A stretch of DNA of 64,000 bases, from positions 18,897,059 to 18,961,058 of the forward strand of contig CM077152.1 of NCBI GenBank assembly GCA_039583875.1. Direction: 5' to 3'. The notes under the pieces are model-generated. The model was given only the letters and a program-made list of their open reading frames with translations. It made no database searches and was not told where the DNA came from. Each line of letters begins with the position of its first letter. The first letter of the stretch is position 1. Source of the DNA: Platanthera guangdongensis. Lineage: Eukaryota; Streptophyta; Magnoliopsida; Asparagales; Orchidaceae. Made by a program: the position numbers and the translations under genes. Of the stretch, positions 29,201 through 41,200 are shown in pieces.

Positions 29201-32200
29201 AAGGAGGCTTTATCAAGCCCGCGGGTGATACACCCCAACTCGTCTTCGGTCCCACCACAGGAATCCGAAAGGTTGTTGAAGCCGAGATTCGATCTCGAGA
29301 CCTCCTTGATAAAGAGGGTCAGTTGGTGATGAGAGCTCGCCTGAGAGCTCTTTATGAAGGAGGTCTCGAGATCGAATCTTGGTCTCAACAACCTTTCGGA
29401 TTCCTGTGGTGGGACCGAAGATAGGTTGGGGTGTACGGACCGCGGGCCTGATAAAGCCGTCTTGATGCAACGCCAAGGTGGGCCCCCAAGTGGGACTTCA
29501 GGGTGGTAGACAGGTGTGGCGCCTGTCCTGCATCAGAAGGTCTCCAAAATCTGCAATAACCATGGCAACGACCCGTGCCGTCTTATTTATAATAGAACCT
29601 ACTTAGGTCACCCACGTGGGAATATGATTGGTCGTACATGAGAACCGTCCAAACGGCTCTCCAGACAACCACAGATTCAGATGATCCATTTGACGATGCC
29701 AAGCATAGCATGAGACAAATTTGCCCTGAACAGACCCAAAACTCGTGCTCCAATGTCTCATCGATTAACATTCATTGTACATGCATAAATCACATAAGTT
29801 TGTCATTCCCATTCTTCCTCTAATATAATCATTCTTTAATTTACCCTTAGTTTTTTTACACATTGATCGTATCATTCTCATCATCATCAATTTAGTTATC
29901 AATAACATTTAATTTAGTTATCAATGACATTTTTATTGCTCGATGTTCCACGCAAAATCATGAACTTGATTGTGTTTTTATAGAACCTCTAAGTTTCCAC
30001 AATATCCTCTTATTATATAGTACTTCCAGTTCATTTATCCATTTTAATGACCAACCTTTAACTATCGAGGTTATATCTTGTGTTTATTGCCATTCTTCTC
30101 CGAGATACTTGAGCTTATCATGCTTATGTATTTATTTATCTTCAAAGAAGATAGATTGATAATTGCTAATATCACTCCCACAAGAATTGAATGTCATATG
30201 GCTGCTCTTCGTTAGATCAGATACATCGTTGTTTAAAGTTAGTGTATAAATAAATAAATAAATATATATATATATATATTCTTTGGTTATTTAATAAATG
30301 CATCTAATATTAGTTAGTGGTACATGTAACATCATACATATTTTAATAACTTCACCTTTGGCACATTTCTTTCTTCATATGGACCAAATCAAATCTCTTG
30401 GAACCGATTATATGAATTTTCAAGTTTAGTAAAGGTTATATGAAGATCATTTTTTTCATGTTCTTTCGTATTATTTTTTTTTACACAAAATGTCAAAATA
30501 TATAACTTTTATTTTTTCTACTAGAGTTGGCAAGAATTTGTTATGGGCTTCAGGGCCTAGCTCTTATTATCCTCTTATTGATTGTCTTTTATGTCGACTT
30601 TTAAGTAAGTCTAAGTATTAGGACTTATTTATGATTATGTTGCTTGTTTCCGTTTATACCCTTTGTAAGTCTATTTAAAGGACATGTGAGTCTTGGAATG
30701 GTATGCAAGAAGTAAATCTTTTTTTTCTTATCCTTATTATGAGATATTGGTATCTCTCTCCGAGCGCACCCCACTTGGCTCCACATTATTCTCCGCCTCC
30801 ATCATTTTTGCCTCCGATCATCCTACGACGAGCCCATAACATAATTCTAGCTTAGAATCAATATAAGTCTCGATGGTATTCATTTTTTGCCACTATTTAA
30901 AACACATCTCTTTTCCTTATTTTTGTATCACCTGGCTAGCTCCATCAAAGGGTATCTTTACCAATAAGTGATCTATATCTAGACTCCGTGAAAAAAATAC
31001 AATTTTTGTAAGAAATTTTCTTTCCTTTAAAATAAAGAAAAACCCAGTCTGCCAACAGTTAAATAACCCTTGAATCATAACGGATCACAACGGCTTGAAT
31101 TTCCTTACGTTCAATCTTTTTTCCTGTTAATTGAATCATAACCCTTGAATGTGCTATTCCCCATTCTTATCTATTTTCATTTGGCAGCTCCACTTTTGTA
31201 AGTAACTAAATGCTCCTTTTTTCTATCATTGATTAATATTTTCCATATGTGGTACTTTTTATTGGAAAGTGTTATATCACAACAAACACACGTATGAACT
31301 CCTAATTAGGAAATTGACGCAGTAGGAATCTATAGGCGGCGAGTAAATCAGCGATCTAACCCTACATGTTATGCAAATCCGACGGTTAAATCATAATTAG
31401 ATAATAAAAATAACATCACACGCAGTTCATTCACAGCAAGGCAAAATAATTTAGTAGGGCAAAACAAGCTTAAGGCTTTCCTCCGCATGAAGGGTCAAAG
31501 CACGAGTGCGAGACGAATAAACCATGCAAATCACAATAATAATTTAGGGAAAAATTCTACGATAATGTTTCTACAAGTAAATATAAAATGTTCAACCCAA
31601 TAAATAAATGCTGAAAATGATAAACCAATACAACAAAATCTCACAAAATAGTGTGCTGACCAAAACACTGAAGAATCCGGAGCCGGAGATGTGTGGACGA
31701 CGATCCGAGGTGGAACCAGTGGCGTGAAAATGAAGGCGGTGGCTGTCCTCAGCGGTGGATGGTGGAATCAGACCGGAAATAGATTGATCAAGCCACGTAA
31801 GGGTAGATCCGGGCGAGGGGTGAATGAGTCCGATGTTATTGAACTTCTTCAGAAGCAATTTATTTGAGAGAGTTTGAGTCTGTGTGCGGTTCTTGCCCTT
31901 CTTAGCCCTAAGAAGGACGGAAGTTGGCTTATATGCATAAATAATAGTGTCATCAATAAAATTACTGTCAACTATCGTTTCTCCATCCTGCTACTCGATG
32001 ACTTATTGGATACTATGTCTCGTGCCCAAATCTTTTCCAAGATCGATTTTCGTAGCGGACACCACCAAATTCGAGTTCGTGAGGGAGAAGAGTGGAAGAC
32101 AACTTTTAAGACTAAGGATGGTCTGTATGGGTGGCTAATCATCTCATTCGGTTGTCGGACGCCCCGAACACTTTTATGAGAGTCATGACACAGGTAATAT

Positions 32201-35200
32201 GACCCTATATGGGCAAGTTTCTGTTTGCATATTTTGACGATATACTAATTTATAGCCGGGCACAGACCAACCATCTTAAAATTTTCATCTTAAATGTCTT
32301 GTGGTGGAAGACCAGAACCATCTTAAAGTTTTCATCGGACTACCACCCACAGACTGACGATCAAATTGTTTTGGTGAAAAAAAGTTAAGGTAATTTTCTT
32401 AGATGTCTTGTAGGGGGACATGCATTTAGTTGGAATTCGGTACTTCTTATCACGGAGTTTGCGTATAACGGCTCCATCAATAGGTTTACAGGGTTGAGTA
32501 CATTTCATATAGTGTCAGTTTATGACCCTAGGAAGTCTATTGATCTTATTCCCATCTTGATAGAATTATGCCCCAACGAGTCAAATGAGTCATTTGCATG
32601 ACATTTGCATGAGTTGCGTGAGTCAGTCAGGCGCAAAATTAATACAACCAATGAATACTATAAGGAACATGCAGATAAGCGTAGGCGAGAAAAGATCTTT
32701 CTAGCAAGTGAACAGGTGAAGGTACGAGTCCGCGCCGAGCGGCCACCTCAAGGGCCTGCTAAGAAACTAAGAGCTAGGCGGATCGGCCCGTACACAGTCT
32801 TGAGACGAATCGGGACAAATGCTTATGAGTTTGACATTCCCGCGAGCTTGGGGATCCATCCTGCGTTCAATGTCGAAGACCTGACACCGTACTTTGCACC
32901 TCACAAATATTCGGACCCCTATTTTGGCGGCCCTCCCGAGCCATCACCACCACTTTTACCACCCACCACTAAGTCCACACCCGAGCCTTTGCCACCACAT
33001 TCACTGCCCCTTGCTCAGTTCATATCCAATCCTTACCTATTTGGGATTCTGTCTCCACTAGTTTCACCATTAGCATCACTGATCCCACCATATCCTCCTA
33101 CTAGTGCGTTGAGCGGTGAGCATATCACTGAGACCATTACGCATGAGTACGTCCCTTTTACGGACGGTGTTATGTGTCACTACCTGGTTCGCTGGCGCGG
33201 ATGACCCTTCACCGACGACACCTGGATTGCTGCTGCGGAGCTTGATCGACTCGCCCCTGGACATCAACCATCATATGATCGTGTACATTCATCAGAGATG
33301 AAGGCTTTTCAGTCGGGGGGGGGGGGAGTTGATGAGGGACCATCTAACGTGACCCAACGTAAGGAGGATCCTACTTTTGTTCATTCACATAGACGGACTT
33401 GATCGAATCGACGATCCGCCGCCGCGGATGCATTCGGCTCGACGTTCCGATATTTTTTCATATATAACATTATTATTTTTGGTTTTTGTTTCGTGCACTA
33501 ATCTTGGTTTCTTATAAATAAGACATTAGGGCTGCAATTTTAGGTATTGCTGAAATTTAGAGAGCCTTCTTCCTCATTTTCGGTGATCTTTCTGCGGTGC
33601 CGACTCCGTGGAACCCTTTGGTGACGAATTCTCGGGTAAGTTTTTGTATCCTTTTGTTTTCCCCTCCGTCTCCGCCCCTCCAGCCCGTTGTCCAGTCAGC
33701 CGTCCCTTCAAACCCCCCTCCAGCCCTCTCCCAACAAGACGCCACCCACTCCTCTACAGCCCCCCACCCCCCCCCCCCCCCCCCACAACAGGCCGCCGCC
33801 CCTTCCCAACTCTTCCAGCCGCTTGCCAGCAAGCTGCCGCCCCTGTCCAGCCACCGCACAATTCCTTACAACCCTTCTTCCCCCTCCCAACAACCCGCCG
33901 CTCCTCCCCCTCACCCCAAGCATTATACCCGTAACCCCAACAACCCTCCTGACTCTTTTCCCGCCAGATCCACCCCTTTTCCCATCCAAACAACCCCCTT
34001 TCCTATTGGATTCAGCCCTCCCGCCCCCCCCCAACAATCCTTCCCCTTACCCGATTCAGTCCACTCTCCACCGGAACTCCAGTTCTAGTGCTCCAACATT
34101 CAAATCCATTCCTATAGTAGCAATCCTAATATTTTGTGTTGTTCTTTGCATTGGATGATGGTTGTAAACATTGTTATGGATTGGTTATCATATACTTGAT
34201 TGGGTATTCCGGTTTATTTTAGTATTTTTCTCCTTGATAACTCTCTAACTGCAGTAAAAGATCAATTTACGGCGCGCTTGTTTTTGACACTCTTCGCGGA
34301 GAAAAGTCAACGCCTTAAGCCTAAAAGAAAATCTTATTTTGTTTATTATTTGATGTCATGTTAAATACTATATTTGTTGGTCGTGTTAATTGCTAGCGCA
34401 TGTTTAAGGTGTTGATGTAGGTCGCTATCGGGGTTTGAAATTTAAGTTATTATTATTATTTTGTAAATGCGACCAAACAATAATTTTGGAATACAAAGAG
34501 GGCCAAGCGGCCAAATCGAATTTGCGCCCGCAAGTCAAACTCGTCATTTTGAACTTTAAGAAGTTCGTTAATTTCGCTCGAGTGGATCTCCCACGTGTTT
34601 TATGAATCGAACCTTCCACAAAATCATACACCCATAAGAACAAAATTGCAGACAATAATTAATGGAAAAGCGGTAATAAGAGTAATATGAATGCAAAGGC
34701 AAGCCGAATTATTTAAGTGAGGTGCATAAACTTATACTAATGTGGTGAGAGGGAACGAGTTTACCGAAGCACAACACAGGACAACGATCCCCTCCAAAAC
34801 CTTCCGATCCCCTCCAAAACCTTCACACAAAGGAGGAATGATATCTGGCTAATCAATCAGATGTTCTGAGCATGAAACCGGAGTAGGAAAAGAAGTCGAC
34901 GATACTTGTTCACAATCCCAGTCGTTGAAATAGGGCTTCGTCGTCAGCGACAACTCGGTGAGTGTGCTCCAAGGTGGATCAGATGGCCGCGAACGGAACT
35001 AGCGGGAGTGGCGGCTGCGATCTCCGTCACTGAAAAGGGTTCCAGTGGGGCTCCTTCGCTGCGATCTCCATCACTGGAAAGGTTTCCAACGGGGCTCCTC
35101 CGCTGCGATCTCCGTTACTGGAAAGGGTTCTGGTGGGGCTCCTCCTCTGGACGCAGTTGTTCGGCGAAAGCAGGCGGCGAGGTAAATAGGGGTTTTGATT

Positions 35201-38200
35201 GGCAATGGCAGAGAAACAAAACAATCGTTTCTCTACTTTGTCCGATCCTCCTTTCTCCTCTTCAAGGTGGCTTTTAAATGACTGAAATATGCTCCTTACG
35301 GTGGGCTGAAAATAATTTCTTGCCTTTAACTTTACGGTGGGCTGAAAATAATTTCTTGCCTTTACCATGGACTTTCCAAACATGATTTAATTTTATTTCT
35401 AAAGGTTCTCACGGCGTCCTTCAATGAATTATTAAAATAGTTTATTTTTTCCAATTGATATATTTTAAGTTTATACATCCTTAAATGATTTAGGCTTACA
35501 TTTAAGGTCCGACTACTAATAATACCAATCCTTTTTATATAAAAAGGGTCTCATCAGTTAATCAAATCAATCAGCCGGAAAATAAAAACGAGTACATAAA
35601 TGAGATACATAAATAAATATATGATAAATTATTATGATGCATCACATCATGCATCAATTCCCCCGGGGTTGAAAGAGCTCGACCCCGACAAAAACTCGCA
35701 AAAACCAGCAATGGAGAGATTTCGGTGGTGTCGCTGTAACACGTCAATGCTGATCCTAGAGCTGTCTGTAATATCTCGGTCTCGCTATGAGACCAAGTAG
35801 CTCTGATACGTCCCGTGGCGAGTACGAAATTCTCGTATGTCAAGAACCTGCTCTATCTCCTTAGTGGTGGACATCTGTACTGGTGCTAAGTTTGGCGGTA
35901 TCTCTGGGGCTGCAGTAGGTGGACTGGGGTTGGAACTAGGTGGATCTCCATAGAATGACGTCAGATCTGCCACATTAAATATCGTTGAAGTACCGAATTC
36001 AACGGGCAAATATAAAAGACATGCATTTTCCCCGATGCGCTTCCGAACTTGGAACGGACCAAACTTCGTGATGGGGAGCCATCAAATCATGCACCTGGAG
36101 GGGTTCGCCGCAAGGCGGGACCCACATTCATTTTTTCGAGCATGAAGACTTGATCGATCGCCGATCGGACTCCGCGGTTGCGTCTGGGACTTCGCCGCGA
36201 GTCAAAACACTATATTAGTTTATATTTTTCAGTTTATTATTGATGTATTTTATGGGCCGAACCTACCGGCCAATCATATTCGTTGATGAGGGATGCCCCA
36301 GCTTTTCTTTTCCTTTCTTATAAATAAGAGTTTTGAGGGTTGAATTCAGTCATTGCAGATTTTGGAGACATTGAATCCCGGAATCCCGCGATCTCTCAGT
36401 GCCGACGTCGTGGAACCCCAGGTGACGACTTCTAGGCCTCCAAACTCCTCCCCAAGGTAATCCCTACCTCTACCTTCGTTTTCCATCTCTCATACTCCCC
36501 CTCCCACCGCTGGACTCCCTCCAAAACCCCTCACTGTTGCCGGCCTGTAGCCGTCCAACCAGCCACCTTCTTCCCCCCTTTTCCTGTACCGCCGCCCAGC
36601 CGACTACCCTCCACCCCCGGTTTCGCCGCCCCCTTCCTCCCTAGTCCAGGCCGCCAACATCTTTGCCTTCACCCCAGCCCACCGCCGCTTCGCCTTACCA
36701 AATCTGGCCACTCCAAGGGCCCCTTTGCCCTAGCCGACCACCCCCTCATCTCCCCTCCGTGGATCCACTACCAAATAGCCTCTATTCTCTAGATCACACT
36801 AGATCTGAGAATTTCAGCCCTCGTTCCGACGTTTGCCTCCACCCCTATTACCATTTTTGGTCAGATCCGCTCTTACACATCGGATCTACCCCTCCCTGGC
36901 CCGGATCTACTTATACGTGTCTGGATCCATTGTTTTATTGTCCGTTTTCACCGTTCATCGCTGAGGGCAGCCACCACCACCGTCGCCTCGCCACCGGTTC
37001 CATCTCCGATCTACACATCCAGACCTCTAATTCTTCAGTGTCTCGGTTCAGCCCTCTACTTTGTGAGTTTTTGTAGTAATGTATTATTTGATTCGACATT
37101 TTCCATCTAGTGATTTACTATATTTTGCTGTGATTCTTGTTTGTGAAAATTTGTTTTGGTACTTTAATAATTTGCAGGAGGAAACATTCGCCGCGCGCTT
37201 CGCTTTGGCCCTCCGAGCGGAGGAAGCCATTATAATTTGCCCAAAATTAAATATTTGTTTCCTATTTAAATATTTGTGTGGTACTGAAATTATATTGATT
37301 TAATTTATTTGTCAAACTATCGATTATTGCATTGCATGTAGATTTGGATTAGCGTGTCACCCTTACACTTTCACCTAGCGTCGTAGGTTTTGTGCACCAG
37401 TAACCTACCCCTTCATCACTTCCTCTGCTGGAGATTATGATATGTATTCTGAGCAGTGTTGTAGATATCATCCGACATGGCCGACATCTCGGCTGACATA
37501 AAAGTTTTATGGACAAAACGACACGTTTCTGATATTATTTTGCAAAATATCCTTTTGAATTATATCCTCTGATAAGTCTATTATTGATCGATATATTTGC
37601 CGATATATCGACCGATAAATCCCGATATTTTATCAATTGGTTTTTTTTTCAACTTATTTTAATTAGTGTCTATAGTTTAATAGATAATAGACCAAAATTA
37701 TTTCATTGTTTAAGTTGTTTTTTTTCTTTGGCTTTCTTCTTTTCCCAAGTGCATCATCGACGTCAATTATGCATGTCTTTGAATTATGGACTAAAGATTT
37801 TTTATCTTCCATTGTTACGGAGAACTCCCTGACATTCTACTCTCTTGTTTTATTTCATGCATTATATCGTTATTACTTGTATAACACAAAATGCTTATAT
37901 TAGTTTAATAAATTTAGAAGTTCAATAAATATCAAATTATTAATATATTAATATATATAAATAAAAAATAATTAAATTTATAAATAATTACACATATAAA
38001 TAATTAAATATTAAAACTCGATATATGAAATATCCCCGATATATTCCCCGACATAGTAAAACCGATATGAAAAACCTAAACCGATGTGTCCCCGATATTC
38101 GATATCTACAACCTTGATTTTGAGTGAATCTCTGCTTCCTGAAATAAACAAACACTCAATCTCTTTCTGAAAATTATAACTCCCGGCGATGACGAGTGAC

Positions 38201-41200
38201 CATGAATTTATATTTTTCAGAAGTCGCTCATAATTTATTCGTAATATTTTAATACAATTCTTTTAAATAATCAACATGAGTTTGTACATCAATGAAAATA
38301 CGTTCATGAATTAGAAGAGAGTAGCGATCAAGAAGGTGAGGTATAGAAAACCCGTAAACAATTTCAAAAGGAGATTTATTGGTAGAGCGATTAGTAGAAT
38401 TATTGAATGCAAATTTAGCTTGCGGCAATATAAGATCTCATTGTTTCAGATTCTCCCCAGTCAAACACCTAAGAAGGTCCTCCAAACTCCTATTAACGAC
38501 CCCAGACGTCCATCAGTCTGAGGGTGATATGCACTACTAAACACGAGTTTAGTCCCCAATTGGGCCCACAATGTTTTCCAAAAATATCTCATAAAACGAA
38601 TATCTCTATCAGAGGTGATCGATCTAGGTATACCATGTATTCTAACAATTTCTTTAAAGAAAAGTTCAGCGACGTATACAACAGGTTTTCTTACACGGAA
38701 TAAAATGCGTCATTTTTTGAAAATCGTTCCACAAAAATTAGAATTGACTTTCCGTTGAGTGCGAGAAAGTCCTACCACGAAGTCTATCGAAATGCCAGCC
38801 CACGGCCGCTCAGGCATCGGTAAAGGGGTGTATAATCCATTATTTTATGTGTGCCCTTTGTATTGCTGACAAGTCATACAATGTCTAACAAACTCAATGA
38901 TATTGTGTTTCTTCTTGGGACAATAACATCGAGCACTAGCGAGGTCTAACAAAATGGATTGACACACATGTCCACCTAACTGAGATGAGTGAAGCTCTCT
39001 AAGTAGTGTCTCCCAAAGTGTTCCTTCATGGATATGAAGACGGGTGTCCCTAAACAGATATCCCTCATTCACTACGTACTGTGTAGCAGGATCTGTCCCA
39101 CTATGCTGACACGACATCCAAATGTCTCAAAAAGAGGGATCAGTGGTGTACAGGTCACTCTGTGAATCTAAGTCTGTAATGCGAGGTTGAAGGGTGACCA
39201 GTAAATGTGTGTGATGACTAATTGTGTTGGCTATTCAATTTGTGACACCAGGTTTGTGCTTCAAATGAAAAGTGAACTCCTGCAGGTAAGCAACCCACTT
39301 GACATGACGTCTGATCTCCTTTTGGAAGTTCAGATGTTTTAGTGCATAGTGATCGATATTCAACACACTCACGCTGAATCAGGTAGTGTCTCCAATGACG
39401 GAGAGCCTGGACGATAGCATAAAACTCTGTCATATGTGGAATATATAGTGTTTGCCTCGTTTAGCTTCTCATTAAAGAATGCTATAGGTCGAACCTCCTG
39501 ACTAAAATTGCGGCTATGCCTATAATAGGTGCATCACAATCAACCTCAAAAATCTTATTAAAATCAGGCAGCGCTAATACAAGTGCACTCGTGAGTCTCT
39601 CTTTGACCAATATAAACACACGCTCGGCTTCTTCTATCGAAATAAACAATCTCTTCTTCAAACAATCTCTTCAAACAATCGGTCACAGGTGCTATCAAGG
39701 TACTAAAGTTTCCAATAAATCGTCGATAAAAAGATGCTAGCCTATGTAATCCCCGAGCCTCAGTAATCGTCCTAGGGCTAGACTATGATTCTATCACCTT
39801 GATCTTCTCCCTATCAACTCTAATGCTTTCAGAAGAAACGATATAACCTTGGAAAATTAGGCTATCAGTCATAAAAGTACACTTCTTTAAATTTATATAT
39901 AGTTTGTTCGTGTGCAAAATTTCCAATACTTGCCTCAGGTGAGTCAGGTGTTGTTCAGGACCAAGACTATAAATCAATATATCGTCAAAATCTACCAATA
40001 CACAGGCTCCTATGAGTGTTCTAAGCACCTGATTCATCACTCGCATAAAGTTGCTGTGTGCATTGGAGAGACCAAAATGCATCACCAACCACTCACAAAA
40101 ACTCTCTCTAGTTTTAAATGCAATCTTTCATCCATTCCCAGGGTGAATCCTAATCTAGTGGTGTCCACTTTTTAAGTCAATTTTCGAAAATACGCGGGAC
40201 CCATTAATCATATCAAGCATATCATCCAATCGGGGAATCAAAAAGCGACATTTGATCGTAATTTTATTAATTGCTCCACTGTCTACACATACACAAAGTC
40301 TCATCTTTCTTAGGAACCAGTAGTGCAGGGACGACGCACAGACTCATACTCTCTCTAACGCGACCCTTCAAAATCAGATTAGTCACCTGCCTATGTAGCT
40401 GCTCATGCTCTTTCGGTCTCATGTGATAATCGGGTAAATGAGGTAAGCTAACTCCTGGGTTGAGGTCATTGCAGTGATGCGTATCTCTCATTGGGGGTAA
40501 CTGATCTGGCAACTCCTCCGGCATAATCTCAGAGAACTCATCAATGAGAGGTCGCATTGTGCTCGAGATGTCTAGTGTGGTGGGAGTGAAATCGATACCA
40601 GAAAACATATAGACGACATCACTATCTTTCATATTCTCCTGGAATTGGGACCCCGTCGGTAACATGGTGGAGGAGGGGAAGAATATCACAAAGACAGTGA
40701 AAGGTGGGTGTGAATGCCTCTCTGGGACTTTGGGGACAACACTATTTTTCTGGGGAAGAAGAACAATCTTGCGCTCGTTCCGCTCAAAGGAATGAGTGTT
40801 CTTTATACCGTCGTGAATGACATGTCTATTGTACTACCAAGGTCGTCCTAATAGGATGTGACAAAGCTCGATAGTAACAACATGATACCATACTGCACCC
40901 TGATACATAATGCTTATGAAAAACTTTATGAGACACTGTTGTGTGATAAGAATAGTCGTACTGCTAGAGTGCTAGTGACCTATGACGAACTGTAGAATTT
41001 TCCTAAGGGTTGTGTCTTCAACTTCAGCTTATCAACCGTGCGTTGAGAAACAAAGTTCTCTATACTATCGCTATCTATGAGGATGGATCAGAACTCCGTA
41101 TGCGGGCGGTGGCACGAAAAATATTATTTCTCGACCAGTCGTCATCAGTGAGAGTCTTAGGAGTTAAGAGACTATGTTGGAGAGCACACACTAACTCATC

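Larger units (their letters stand above)
28215..29785 (-). repeat. Solo chromovirus-type LTR, minus strand, carrying foldback element 2
   Basis: On the minus strand it shows the layout of the other chromovirus LTRs: a TTATTTATAATAGA-type TATA region near 29,585, a GC-rich middle, and the TGCAAAATTTATTCGCTTGC segment near 28,470 that corresponds to the GCAGAATTTATTCG segment of LTR A. Borders are approximate and the match is distant, so it is a divergent family member. It lies in the 18-kb AsnRS intron. Confidence 0.6.

Noticed and set aside
33597..34158. Proline-rich open frames of 108-163 codons
   Set aside because: They lie within the C-rich part of a chromovirus LTR and across a C18 run. 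Similar frames occur in every LTR of this type here.
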